DNA of 64,000 bases. Origin: Candidatus Binatia bacterium. Lineage in GTDB: Bacteria; Desulfobacterota; Binatia; Bin18. Within the stretch, counting starts at the first letter, position 1; the number at the start of each line of letters is the position of its first letter. Below, in pieces: positions 1 through 9,432 of this stretch. The position numbers and the translations under genes were made by a program. Under the pieces are notes generated by a model. It saw nothing but the letters and a program-made list of their open reading frames with translations. It did not search any database and was not told where the DNA came from. The DNA lies in contig JAJEFA010000012.1 of the NCBI GenBank assembly GCA_022820725.1, positions 124,001-188,000 of the forward strand, given 5' to 3'.

Positions 1-197
1 GGGCTCTCGGGCCGCAATACCGAAAGAGGGTGAGGGTAGAATGTCATGGCCAGAGCGGTCCCCTGGAGCGCTCTGGCTTCTTCGACAAGCCGAGAGAGAA
101 TCATCCGGTGGCCCAAGTGCACCCCATCGAAATTTCCGAGACCGATGACCGGATGGGGGAACGGCAAGTGGTGCGAGGCGTGTCGGATAATTTTCAT
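1..197 (-). CDS. ribF: Riboflavin kinase / FAD synthetase, N-terminal part (partial)
   Basis: The minus strand reads into the left edge of the window, giving the first 65 residues of a RibF protein. The N-terminus has the nucleotidyltransferase signature GNFDGVHLGHR (about residues 20-30) and then TFYPHPLSVLRPE, both typical of the FMN adenylyltransferase half. RibF makes FMN from riboflavin and FAD from FMN in the cytoplasm. The ATG lies 35 bases beyond the cpoB stop, so it may be the last gene of the Tol-Pal transcript. The C-terminal kinase domain lies outside the window. The family call is firm. Confidence 0.9.
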   Translation of the reverse strand, partial: MKIIRHASHHLPFPHPVIGLGNFDGVHLGHRMILSRLVEEARALQGTALAMTFYPHPLSVLRPES

Positions 198-232
198 ACT
201 CAGTGCCCCGAAGACGGCCAGGGGTGGGTATG

Positions 233-1066
233 CTAACGTCCAAGCGTCTGGAGCATGGTTTGTGCTTCAACCGTTTGGGCGGCTGACGGATGGTCGTTAA
301 CGAGCTTCTGAAGGATCAGGCGGGCGTCCGTCTTATCTCCAATCGCAAGAAATGCCTGAGCTTGTCGAAGGAGGGCTGCGGCAACGCGATCACCCCGTCG
401 GTAGGAGAGGACATCATTAAACTCAAGGATGGCTCGATTATAGTCATTCTGGACGTAATGACTCTCGCCAATCCAATACTGTGCATCGTCTGCCATTTGT
501 GATTCAGGGCAACGACGCTGAAAAGTGCGGAATTCCTGAATCGCAGGATGATACTTCTGGTCTTGAAAGAGCCGGACTGCTCCTCGGTAGAGGTCTTGAC
601 ACTCTGGAGTATCAGCAGTCGAAGGTGGACTGATGGAGGCAGGAGGAATGCCCGGCGGATCAAGAGGGAAAGGGAGAGAGGAGGGAGGAGGTGTCTGGGG
701 GCTTGGTCCGGCAGGTTCATCCAATCCAGGCACGGGCCTGTGTCCAGCAAAGCGCAGTTGCCTTTCAACGACGCCTAACCGTTCCTCAAGGGTGCCTAAG
801 CGCTGCTCGATTTTGCGCAGGGATGGAGCGATTTCACCCTCCCGCTCAGAGAGGCGAGTCAGGTTATGCTCGAACTCTTCAAGCTTGCCTTGCAACTGCT
901 GGACCCGACGGCTGAGGCTACCGATTGAGGCGTCTGTATTGGCGACTTGGGTGCGTATTGCCCTGCGTTCGCTTTGCACTTGCTGCAGGTCGGCTTGGGT
1001 TGCACATCCAGCAAGCCAGAAGCCTAACAGGAGCACGGGGCACAGCAGACAGCGACTAGCTCTCAC
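233..1066 (-). CDS. cpoB: Tol-Pal cell division coordinator CpoB/YbgF
   Basis: About 277 residues: a signal peptide with a lipobox-like LAGC, a coiled coil of roughly 90 residues, a proline-rich linker, and a C-terminal TPR region (from about YRGAVRLFQDQKY to the end) typical of YbgF/CpoB. In known systems this periplasmic protein binds TolA and coordinates outer-membrane constriction with peptidoglycan synthesis. I chose the GTG at 1066 because it gives a compact signal peptide starting MRASRCLLC. The frame is open up to an ATG at 1147, but that start would put 27 extra residues before the signal peptide and overlap pal. Neither start has a strong ribosome binding site. The LAGC cysteine suggests a lipoprotein here. 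Confidence 0.88.
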   Translation of the reverse strand: MRASRCLLCPVLLLGFWLAGCATQADLQQVQSERRAIRTQVANTDASIGSLSRRVQQLQGKLEEFEHNLTRLSEREGEIAPSLRKIEQRLGTLEERLGVVERQLRFAGHRPVPGLDEPAGPSPQTPPPSSLPFPLDPPGIPPASISPPSTADTPECQDLYRGAVRLFQDQKYHPAIQEFRTFQRRCPESQMADDAQYWIGESHYVQNDYNRAILEFNDVLSYRRGDRVAAALLRQAQAFLAIGDKTDARLILQKLVNDHPSAAQTVEAQTMLQTLGR

Positions 1067-1101
1067 AGCACGTGTGTATAGCCAGAGCTGACGCCCGTTG
1101 C

Positions 1102-1638
1102 CTAGCGTAGGACTGAGAAATGGCCGCGTCGATTTCGCTGCCAACATGATTCATTCGCGTCAGTACACTGGGGCAATTCTTCCCCATAACTAATGACGGA
1201 GAGCCGCTCGGCAGGGACTCCTAACGTAGTCAGATAATCCTGCGCGGCACGGGCTCGTTTTGCGCCAAGGGCGAGATTGTATTCAGATGTTCCCCGCTCA
1301 TCGCAGTGCCCTTCAATCTCTACCTTGGCCTCAGCATTGCTCTGCAGCCAGTCGGCATTCGCTTGCAGGGTTTGCCTCGCCTCTTCAGACAACTCAAACG
1401 AGTCATAGCTAAAGAAGACGTCTTGTAAGGGGCCGCCCTCCCCGTCCTGCTGGACACGATCCTGGATGCGGTCGCCCTCCCCAATCTCAGTTTCATCCAT
1501 CCCTGACGTACCAGAGCCCGTACTCGAAGTTGTGCCATAAGTCATCCCCGTGGGAGATTGTTTCGGACATCCGATCAAGCCCAGAGAGAGCAGGAGGACA
1601 CTGATCAGCCACCCACCATAGAATTTATTGCTATGCAT
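1102..1638 (-). CDS. pal: Peptidoglycan-associated lipoprotein Pal
   Basis: 178 residues. The N-terminal signal peptide ends in the lipobox LIGC, so the mature protein should be lipidated and held in the outer membrane. A low-complexity Gly/Ser/Thr linker follows. The C-terminal half is an OmpA-like peptidoglycan-binding domain with VEIEGHCDERGTSEYNLALG and the RA..A..YL..LGV helix, the classic Pal signature for binding diaminopimelate in peptidoglycan. It lies between tolB and cpoB in the same direction. Pal and TolB form the outer-membrane side of the Tol-Pal system. The domain and context agree, so the call is firm. Confidence 0.95.
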   Translation of the reverse strand: MHSNKFYGGWLISVLLLSLGLIGCPKQSPTGMTYGTTSSTGSGTSGMDETEIGEGDRIQDRVQQDGEGGPLQDVFFSYDSFELSEEARQTLQANADWLQSNAEAKVEIEGHCDERGTSEYNLALGAKRARAAQDYLTTLGVPAERLSVISYGEELPQCTDANESCWQRNRRGHFSVLR

Positions 1639-1669
1639 TCTTCACCACTTTTCCTCGTCCCACGCATAC

Positions 1670-2971
1670 TTATGGAAGGCGTGGCGACCACGCCGGACTA
1701 GTATCATTTCCACTTCCCCCGGTCAATTGCTGTATGCTCTGACCGTCTCGACTCGCCAGATAGAGTCGCCCTCGTCGCGTCACAGCAAGATAGCGTCCAT
1801 CCGGCGACCACGATGGGTGCTCACCACGAACGATGTGCGTGGCTTCTCCGCCGTTCGGATCGATCGCCATCACACGAAATCCGCCTGAGCGGGACGTATA
1901 GGCGATCCGATCTCCTTTTGGCGACCAAGCGGGATCAGTGTTATAGGCGCTCTGAAACGTAATGCGTTTGGACTTTCCGGTCTCGATGTCCATCACATAA
2001 ATCTGGGGGCTGCCACTCCGGCTCGAACAAAACGCCAGTTGGCGCCCGTCAGGCGACCAGGCGGGCGAGACGTCGATGCCACTGTGGTGGGTTAAACGAC
2101 GAATTAACCGACCTTGGGACGAGAGCAGGAAAAGATCGGCATTGCCATTCTGATCGAGACTGACAGCGATATGGGCGCCGTCCGGCGACCAGCTTGCTCC
2201 ATAGGCAATACGGGCGTCGAGCCGCGCCGACCGTCCAGTCGCCAAATCGAGCTTAAACGAATGGGGTCCACCCTGCCTGTACGAGATAAATAAAAGTTCT
2301 GCCCCGGTTGGACTCCAGCTCGGTCCGAGGCTCAGCGTCCTGTCCTGCGTGACCCGGCGCACTTCGCTTCCACTCAGGTCAGTCACATAGACTTCCTTGA
2401 CCCGTCCATCAACACGGTTCGAGATGAAAGCGATCTTTGAATTAAAAGGTCCTTCTTCGCCGGTCAGGAAGAGCATGATCTGGTCGGCAAAGCGATGCGC
2501 CATGCGGCGCACGTCACGTTTGTGTCCGATATACCGTCTGCCGCCAAGCTGTTTTTGCTGGGTCACATCGAACAGGCGCGCCTCGATAGTCAACCGTTCC
2601 CCGTCCAGCCAAAATCCGCCCTTGACCAGGGCTAACGCATCCAGTACAGACCAGTTTTGAAAATTAATGCGATCGAGCACAAACTCCTCTGGCCCCTCGA
2701 TATACGCACGCCGGTCGAGCACACGGAAAAGACCGGAGAGAGTGAGGTCTCTGGCAATAGTACGGGCAAAGGTATCCCCGATTTGCCGTTCGGCGTGGGA
2801 GTCCGGATTCGACAGGGGCGAAATAGCGATCGGAACTCCCGCCTCACCGGGGTTCGGCACTTCAATACGTATTTGAGCGGAGGCCGGTGTAGTCAATACA
2901 GTAAGCGCGGCAATGACCGTCAGCAGCACTCCCGGCCGAGTCATGCGCAGCGGCGGTCTCCCCCGGCTCAT
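1670..2971 (-). CDS. tolB: Tol-Pal system beta-propeller protein TolB
   Basis: About 433 residues. A cleavable signal peptide (MSRGRPPLRMTRPGVLLTVI then ALTVLTTPASAQ) leads to the TolB N-terminal domain and then WD-like repeats with the recurring motif SWSPDGxxIAxxS, which form the six-bladed propeller. TolB is periplasmic and shuttles between Pal and TolA. The ATG at 2971 sits one base after the stop of the upstream gene and has a GGAGCGAG ribosome binding site inside it. The frame is open further upstream to 3031, but that would overlap the upstream gene and delay the signal peptide. Confidence 0.95.
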   Translation of the reverse strand: MSRGRPPLRMTRPGVLLTVIAALTVLTTPASAQIRIEVPNPGEAGVPIAISPLSNPDSHAERQIGDTFARTIARDLTLSGLFRVLDRRAYIEGPEEFVLDRINFQNWSVLDALALVKGGFWLDGERLTIEARLFDVTQQKQLGGRRYIGHKRDVRRMAHRFADQIMLFLTGEEGPFNSKIAFISNRVDGRVKEVYVTDLSGSEVRRVTQDRTLSLGPSWSPTGAELLFISYRQGGPHSFKLDLATGRSARLDARIAYGASWSPDGAHIAVSLDQNGNADLFLLSSQGRLIRRLTHHSGIDVSPAWSPDGRQLAFCSSRSGSPQIYVMDIETGKSKRITFQSAYNTDPAWSPKGDRIAYTSRSGGFRVMAIDPNGGEATHIVRGEHPSWSPDGRYLAVTRRGRLYLASRDGQSIQQLTGGSGNDTSPAWSPRLP

Positions 2972-2972
2972 T

Positions 2973-3932
2973 TCACTCGCTCCGAACCTGCTGCGACCGA
3001 ACGTCCCGCGTCTCGCCAAAAACCACCTCAATCTTTTGCCGAGTAAATTCGTTTCGGTAGGCCTCTGGTGGGGGGGGAAGCGGATTGGCCTTTCTCACCG
3101 CACGCATTGCGGATTCATCGAAAACAATATCGCCGGACCGTTCGACCAGTTCCACCTCGACAACCTCGCCATTGGCCAGGATACCAAACCGTACCACCGC
3201 CGTAAGACCAGACTTGTGCTCGGCAACGATCCAGCTCTGCTTCACCCGCTGCTTCACCTCTTGCGTGTATAAAATAAAGGGAAGTCCGCGCAACGTATCA
3301 CCGCCTCCGCCCCCCCCGGACGCCGAGGGTGGGTGAGGGGGTTCGGCGGTTTGACGCCGGTCAGCCTGCAGCCGCTGCCGGACCCTTTCCAAGGCCGCCA
3401 CAATCTGCTGCTCGCGATCCTCGGCGCTCAGGCGCTGTTCTTCAGGTTCTTTGGGAGACGATGATTGTGGCAGCGGTTTTTTTACCTGCTCGGGTTTGGG
3501 GGTCTGAGGTTTTTTTACTGCCGTTTTTAACGGTGCCTTTTTGGGCGGCGGTTTTTTCTTCGAGGCTATTTTCACACTCTTTTTCTTTTTGGGATTGACT
3601 ACTTTGGGCTTCTTTTCTGTTTTTGGTTTCTTAGACTCGACTTTCGGCGGCGGCTTGGATTTTGGTAAGGGCGCAACAGCCGTGGATTCTACCTTCTTGG
3701 GACGGGGAGCTGGCGGAGGCTCTGGGGCGAGCCGCAGGGCAGCCGGAGCAACCAAAGAAACGGTATAGCTTTGGGGCGTCCAGGGCTTTGACTGAGGCGG
3801 GTCGGCAGCAGAGACCAGGGCTAGGAGCAGCCCGGCATGGAGCAGCCCGGAAAGCGTCACCATACGGCCGAGCCGCTTATCCTGAGGCGAAGTATCGTGC
3901 GGATTTAGATTTTTTTGGTTTTTTTTGATCAC
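2973..3932 (-). CDS. TolA/TonB-like energy transducer of the Tol system
   Basis: 319 residues. A short cytoplasmic N-terminus precedes one membrane anchor (about residues 25-43). A long Pro/Lys-rich segment with many PKKKK and PPPK runs follows (about 70-160), then a charged helix, a six-glycine linker and a C-terminal TonB-type domain (LPFILYTQEVKQRVKQSW to KIEVVFGE). Its place between tolR and tolB says that it acts as TolA, transmitting proton motive force from TolQR to TolB/Pal. The C-terminal domain reads as a TonB_C family domain. The DNA has many T, C and G homopolymers in the linker region, which are prone to indels. Confidence 0.85.
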   Translation of the reverse strand: MIKKNQKNLNPHDTSPQDKRLGRMVTLSGLLHAGLLLALVSAADPPQSKPWTPQSYTVSLVAPAALRLAPEPPPAPRPKKVESTAVAPLPKSKPPPKVESKKPKTEKKPKVVNPKKKKSVKIASKKKPPPKKAPLKTAVKKPQTPKPEQVKKPLPQSSSPKEPEEQRLSAEDREQQIVAALERVRQRLQADRRQTAEPPHPPSASGGGGGGDTLRGLPFILYTQEVKQRVKQSWIVAEHKSGLTAVVRFGILANGEVVEVELVERSGDIVFDESAMRAVRKANPLPPPPEAYRNEFTRQKIEVVFGETRDVRSQQVRSE

Positions 3933-3935
3933 AGC

Positions 3936-4373
3936 TCAGGATTCGTTTCGTTGTGTGAGGTGACCTGCCGGGAGTGGCTCGGTTACCATGCCAAGCTTTG
4001 CTATACCCGCGCTCCGTATGGCGGCCATGACTGCAACGACCTTGCCATATACAACATCTTTATCTGCTCGGAGATAGACGGTCCGATCTGGCCGTAGCTT
4101 CACAATTGCAGTCAGTTTTTCACCCAAGGCAACAATATCGAGGGGCGTATCGTTCAGGTGGACACGGCCCTCCCCATCTATTGCCACAACCAACTGCTCC
4201 TCCGTGTCAGAGACAAGGGGTCCGGCTTCTACGGCGGGCAACTCGACGTTGACGCCTTGCTGCAGGATAGGTGCAGTCACCATAAAGATGACGAGAAGGA
4301 CCAGCATGACATCAACAAAAGGCGTCACATTGATGTGTGATATGCTGCCTTCATCGTACTGTTCAAAAGCCAT
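3936..4373 (-). CDS. tolR: Biopolymer transporter ExbD/TolR family protein
   Basis: 145 residues. The N-terminus SHINVTPFVDVMLVLLVIFMV is the ExbD/TolR signature: one transmembrane helix that carries the Asp needed for proton conduction (the D of PFVDVML). The periplasmic C-terminal domain (LPAVEAGPLVSDTEE to the end) has the usual length. TolR is the stator partner of TolQ in the inner membrane. The next gene, the TolA-like one, begins 3 bases after its stop. Adjacent tolQ and the downstream tolB and pal support TolR over ExbD. Confidence 0.93.
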   Translation of the reverse strand: MAFEQYDEGSISHINVTPFVDVMLVLLVIFMVTAPILQQGVNVELPAVEAGPLVSDTEEQLVVAIDGEGRVHLNDTPLDIVALGEKLTAIVKLRPDRTVYLRADKDVVYGKVVAVMAAIRSAGIAKLGMVTEPLPAGHLTQRNES

Positions 4374-4391
4374 AGTCTGGCATCTCCTCGT

Positions 4392-5138
4392 TTAGAGAAA
4401 GTGGCGTTCAGCAATATTGAGGAATTCAGCCGAGAAATTCTCCATGTCCGTTGCAAGGACGCGGACCTTCCGACTGAAGTGATTATACGCCATAACCGAT
4501 GGAATCGCGGCGGCAAGTCCAATCGCGGTTGCAATCAGCGCCTCAGCAATACCAGGCGCAACAGCTTGAATGGTCGAGGTCCGAGTCATACTCAATCCCC
4601 GGAAGGCATTCATAATACCCCAGACTGTTCCAAAGAGACCAATAAATGGCGCGGTGCTGGCCGTTGTGGCCAAGAAAGTCAGCGCGCGCTCCAAACGGGT
4701 CACCTGCTCGCGCACGGCCCGGCGCATAGCGCGCTCGATATTGTCAATCCCGCCTTCTTCCGGAATGGTCAGCGAAACAGGGTCAGTAGCTTCTTCAGGT
4801 GACTTTTTCGTCCGGGTGAGCCGCAGGAGTTCTTGATAACCCGCTCGAAAGACCTGGGCCAGCGGACTTTCCTCCATTTCGAGGGCCGCAGTGTGAATAG
4901 CAGGGAGATTCTTGGTCTCCCAAAATATCGTGGTAAAGCGCTCAGACTCCCGTCTGGCTTGACGCAGTTGGCGGAATTTATAAAGCATGATGCCCCAACT
5001 CACGATGGAGAAGCCCAAGAGGATATAGAGGACGGCCAGGACTACCGGTCCTGAGCCCGTCACCATATCGATAATGCTGTGGGACTGCCGAAGTGGAACG
5101 TCGGCTTGAATCGCAAAACGCCCAAGAAAACCATCCAT
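4392..5138 (-). CDS. tolQ: Proton channel subunit TolQ
   Basis: 248 residues with three predicted membrane helices. One is near residues 29-50, and two are in the conserved MotA/TolQ/ExbB block TASTAPFIGLFGTVWGIMNAF to GLAAAIPSVMAYN. TolQ forms the inner-membrane proton channel with TolR and drives the TolA-like protein. A 33-residue loop with KKSPEEATDPVSLTIPEEGG lies in the cytoplasmic part. The ATG at 5138 follows a GGAGGGTGGG stretch. It is the first gene of the leftward Tol-Pal operon. The 216-base gap to the divergent gap gene must hold its promoter, but I see no convincing -35/-10 pair there. Confidence 0.94.
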   Translation of the reverse strand: MDGFLGRFAIQADVPLRQSHSIIDMVTGSGPVVLAVLYILLGFSIVSWGIMLYKFRQLRQARRESERFTTIFWETKNLPAIHTAALEMEESPLAQVFRAGYQELLRLTRTKKSPEEATDPVSLTIPEEGGIDNIERAMRRAVREQVTRLERALTFLATTASTAPFIGLFGTVWGIMNAFRGLSMTRTSTIQAVAPGIAEALIATAIGLAAAIPSVMAYNHFSRKVRVLATDMENFSAEFLNIAERHFL

Positions 5139-5285
5139 AATCCGCTACCCACCCTCCACACATATTGGGGGCTTCGGTTCCTCTCGTGATCGGGGAAGCC
5201 TCAAATCATAATCATTGATTGGTAGGACTAATATATGAGGGGAATCGAGTCAATCGTTTTCCTGGGGTCAACCGTTTTTCCGTGA

Positions 5286-6359
<1,074 letters not shown>

Positions 6360-6367
6360 GTCATTCC

Positions 6368-7129
6368 ATGGCCACGCGACTCCCTCTTATTGCCGGTAAC
6401 TGGAAAATGCATAAGACGTCGGCTGAGACAGCTGAACTGCTCTCAGCCCTAGTCGCGCGGCTGCCTGCGACGCTCTCGGATCGGGAGGTTGTGGTCGCTC
6501 CCCCCTTTACCGCTTTGGAAGCCGCGGCCCGAACGCTACACGGCAGCCCGATCCGCCTCTCGGCCCAAAACCTCCACGCAGAGACACACGGCGCGTTCAC
6601 CGGCGAGGTGTCCGGGCCGATGCTGAAGGCTGTCGGCTGCCAGTACGTTATTATCGGGCATTCGGAACGTCGCCAGTATTATGGAGAAACCGACGAACAG
6701 GTCGCCCAAAAAGTCAAAGCCGCCCAGCGGGACGGCCTGACGCCCATCATGTGTTTGGGAGAAACCTTAGCCGAACGCGAACGCGGCGATATATTCACCG
6801 TGATCTCACGTCAGATTCGGGCCGGTCTTGCGGGTCAGACCGCCCAAGCCATTGCCACTCTCGTCCTGGCCTATGAGCCAATCTGGGCCATTGGTACAGG
6901 GAAGACCGCTTCGCCGGAACAGGCCCAGGAGGTGCATGCGACCATTCGGCAGACGCTCGACGAACTCGCCGGTCAGTCCAGTGCTGCTGCGGTCCGCATT
7001 GTGTACGGCGGCAGCGTCAAGCCGGATAACGTCGATGGACTGTTGGCCCAGCCTGATATTGATGGAGCATTGGTTGGTGGAGCCAGCTTGCAAGCGGACT
7101 CATTTGCCCGTATCGTTCACTTTGAGTAG
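6368..7129 (+). CDS. tpiA: Triose-phosphate isomerase
   Basis: 253 residues, standard for the family. The start MATRLPLIAGNWKMHKT carries the substrate-binding NWKM. GHSERRQYYGE holds the electrophilic histidine, and AYEPIWAIGTGKTASPEQAQE contains the catalytic glutamate followed by flexible loop 6. YGGSVKPDN binds phosphate near the end. It interconverts dihydroxyacetone phosphate and glyceraldehyde-3-phosphate. The ATG at 6368 is 8 bases after gap, so the two are almost certainly co-transcribed. The frame continues upstream inside gap but without family similarity. Confidence 0.96.
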   Translation: MATRLPLIAGNWKMHKTSAETAELLSALVARLPATLSDREVVVAPPFTALEAAARTLHGSPIRLSAQNLHAETHGAFTGEVSGPMLKAVGCQYVIIGHSERRQYYGETDEQVAQKVKAAQRDGLTPIMCLGETLAERERGDIFTVISRQIRAGLAGQTAQAIATLVLAYEPIWAIGTGKTASPEQAQEVHATIRQTLDELAGQSSAAAVRIVYGGSVKPDNVDGLLAQPDIDGALVGGASLQADSFARIVHFE

Positions 7130-7140
7130 GATGTGCTCCC

Positions 7141-7611
7141 ATGATGTATACAGCCCTGATTGGTCTGCATGTTTTCGCCTGCATTTTTCTGATTGCGGTT
7201 GTGCTTTTACAAACCGGCAAAGGTGCTGACATGGGAGCCGTGTTCGGCGGCGGCTCAAGCGAAACCGTCTTTGGCAGTTCCGGGGCGGGAAATTTTCTGA
7301 CCAAGCTGACCACCGGCATCGCCATCCTCTTTATGTTGACCTCGCTGGTCATGACCTATGGGCTCGCACGTCAAACCTCGCAGAGTTTGTTTGACGACGT
7401 TCCTGCCCCAACGGTTCCCCAAGAGGAAGCCGACGGGATTCCCTCGGCTGACACAGCGGAAGGCCAAGGCTCAGACACTCAATCCGCCGCCCCTCCGCTG
7501 ACTGAGACCGAAGCAGGAACGGACACGGCACTAGAAGCGGGAGCTATCTCAGAATCGGCAGCACCGGTGGCATCCGAAAGCGAAGCGCCAGTGGCAACAC
7601 CGAGCAACTAG
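7141..7611 (+). CDS. secG: Protein translocase subunit SecG
   Basis: 156 residues. The first 75 or so are SecG: a membrane helix (YTALIGLHVFACIFLIAVVL), the conserved LLQTGKGADMGAVFGGG and GSSGAGNFLTKLT loop, and a second helix. SecG assists SecYE in protein export. The start follows tpiA by 11 bases, a common tpiA-secG arrangement. Unusual is the C-terminal tail of about 80 residues, rich in Ala, Glu, Pro, Ser and Thr with almost no positive charge. Core SecG proteins are often only 75-110 residues. The second ATG codon (7144) is an equally possible start. Confidence 0.92.
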   Translation: MMYTALIGLHVFACIFLIAVVLLQTGKGADMGAVFGGGSSETVFGSSGAGNFLTKLTTGIAILFMLTSLVMTYGLARQTSQSLFDDVPAPTVPQEEADGIPSADTAEGQGSDTQSAAPPLTETEAGTDTALEAGAISESAAPVASESEAPVATPSN

Positions 7612-7751
7612 TTCTTGAGAGCATCGGGTGAAACTCGCGTGCTGCATGCGCCCCGTAGTGTCTCGGGTAAGTGCGAGTTGGCCCAAGCCTCCGACACTGA
7701 CGCGGGCCAGTCTTACATGATCTTGCAGCAGTAAACACACAGGAGCAACGC

Positions 7752-9158
7752 ATGTCTCACACGCACGCGGTCGTCATTGGTGGCAGCATGGCCGGCTTGT
7801 GCACCGCACGCATCCTCAGCTCTCATTTCGACAGAGTTACCGTCCTGGACCGGGATACCTGCCCTGACGGTACACAGGAGCGTGCCGGAGTTCCGCAGAG
7901 CCGCCACGTCCATGCCTTGCTCGTGCGCGGACGGCGAGAGCTCAACCGTCTCTTCCCAGGCTTTGACACTCTGATGCTTGAGCGTGGGGCGCATGAGATT
8001 GACTTTGGTAACGACTTTGCCACGCTCCGGAACTGGGGCTGGGAGCCCCGTCGTCCCACTGGCATGCTGACGCTATTCGCCAGTCGCCATCTGATTGAAT
8101 CAACCGTCCGTGAGTTGTTCTGCAAGCTGCCCAATGTTGAGATCCGCGATCAAACGAGTGCGACCGGCCTGGGCATGGCTGCCGCTGGCCCTCCGCGCAT
8201 CGATATCGTGCATCTCGTACCGCGCGACGCGGGGGAACCCAGTTCGATTCAGGCTGACTTGATCGTTGACGCCAGTGGGCGGGCATCAAAAGTGCCGAGT
8301 TGGCTCCAGGAACTCGGCATTCCGCCTCCGCCTGAGACTATTGTGGATGCGCATACAGGCTATAGTTCGCGTTGGTATCAAGCACCGGACCAGCTCCCCA
8401 AAGACTGGTGGTGGAAGGGTATCTGGCTCGACCTCAAACTACCGGAGTACTCCCTGGCCGGCGTGCTCTTCCCGGTCGAACGCAACCGCTGGATTGTTAC
8501 CCTAGCCGGCGTCTCCAAGCACTACCCGCCCAAGGACGATGAGGAATTTACGGCGGCACTCTCGCAACTGCGTTCTCCGGTCTTAGCCGACGCAGTACGT
8601 CTAGCTGAGCCTATCTCTTCGGTCTATGCCTACCGGAAAATGGCAAACCGATTCCGCCGGTATGAAAAATGGAAAACACGCGTGGACGGCTTTATTGCCG
8701 TAGGCGATTCCACCTGCGCGTTTAATCCGGTGTATGGACAAGGCATGACAACCGGGACCCTCTCGGCCGGCGTGCTGGACGAGTGCCTCAAAAAATACGG
8801 TCCGACGCATCCGGACCTGTCGCGGTATTTCTTTAAGGCCCAGGCCCAGGTCCAGGCCGCCCCGTGGGGTCTCGCAACTGGAGCCGACTTTAGCTTGCCG
8901 ACAACGGAAGGCGAACGGCCAAAAGGCGCACGTCTTGTTGGCCCCTATATGAATGCCCTCTTCATGGCCGCTATCGAAGACATGACCCTCCGACGTCATA
9001 TCGGTGAAGTCCTTCAGATGCTCAAGCCACCCTCCAGCTTCTTTACCCCAGCAGTTATGGGGCGCGTGGCCAAAGGCACATTCCGGCGCCTGTGGCAGCA
9101 TAAATCCGAGCAGCCCACTCCTCCGGCCATGCCACCTACGCCAATGCCCGTGGTCTAG
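7752..9158 (+). CDS. FAD-dependent oxidoreductase / monooxygenase-like protein
   Basis: 468 residues. The N-terminal HAVVIGGSMAGLCTARILS is a variant GxGxxG dinucleotide-binding fold for FAD, and VTVLDRDT is the end-of-strand acidic site. GFIAVGDSTCAFNPVYGQGM near residue 310 is the second FAD contact, as in p-hydroxybenzoate-hydroxylase-type and halogenase-like flavoproteins. The phenylalanine/tryptophan-rich middle (WYQAPDQLPKDWWWKGIWLD) should form the substrate side. The C-terminus is Pro-rich. I cannot name a substrate. It begins 140 bases after secG with AGGAGCAACG as ribosome binding site and stands alone before the tRNA-Leu gene. Confidence 0.75.
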   Translation: MSHTHAVVIGGSMAGLCTARILSSHFDRVTVLDRDTCPDGTQERAGVPQSRHVHALLVRGRRELNRLFPGFDTLMLERGAHEIDFGNDFATLRNWGWEPRRPTGMLTLFASRHLIESTVRELFCKLPNVEIRDQTSATGLGMAAAGPPRIDIVHLVPRDAGEPSSIQADLIVDASGRASKVPSWLQELGIPPPPETIVDAHTGYSSRWYQAPDQLPKDWWWKGIWLDLKLPEYSLAGVLFPVERNRWIVTLAGVSKHYPPKDDEEFTAALSQLRSPVLADAVRLAEPISSVYAYRKMANRFRRYEKWKTRVDGFIAVGDSTCAFNPVYGQGMTTGTLSAGVLDECLKKYGPTHPDLSRYFFKAQAQVQAAPWGLATGADFSLPTTEGERPKGARLVGPYMNALFMAAIEDMTLRRHIGEVLQMLKPPSSFFTPAVMGRVAKGTFRRLWQHKSEQPTPPAMPPTPMPVV

Positions 9159-9167
9159 CGGGGATAG

Positions 9168-9209
9168 CCGCGCCCTCTTCCCCCCCTAGACCAGCTAAGA
9201 AGAGCGCGG
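9168..9209 (+). terminator. Possible stem-loop terminator after the FAD oxidoreductase
   Basis: The sequence allows CCGCG/CGCGG and CTCTTC/GAAGAG pairing with a two-base bulge and an 18-base loop, just downstream of the stop at 9158. No clean T-run follows (TATTATCCCC), so this is weak as an intrinsic terminator. It separates the oxidoreductase from the tRNA-Leu gene. Confidence 0.35.
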
Positions 9210-9258
9210 TATTATCCCCCGTCCGCATTCATCTTTGTGGTGAAAGTGTCCTATTTTC

Positions 9259-9342
9259 GCGAGGATGGCGGAACTGGTAGACGCGCTAGTTTGAGGGACT
9301 AGTGGGGTAACACCCGTGGGGGTTCAAGTCCCCCTCCTCGCA
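9259..9342 (+). tRNA. tRNA-Leu (anticodon GAG)
   Basis: The acceptor stem GCGAGGA pairs with TCCTCGC. The D arm contains GCGGAACTGGTAGACGC, the anticodon stem CTAGT/ACTAG encloses TTGAGGG, and a long type II variable arm (TGGGGTAACACCCGTG region) precedes the T arm GGGGGTTCAAGTCCCCC. The anticodon GAG reads CUC and CUU leucine codons. The discriminator is A at 9342, and CCA is not encoded. It lies 90 bases upstream of the M16 peptidase gene. Confidence 0.95.
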
Positions 9343-9432
9343 GATCGAACTCTCTTTCTGTTCTTTGACCTGCACGCCTTCTACTCACGCATTTCTTGAC
9401 TCCCTCTCGGGGGTGTGAAACACAGGGAGGCC

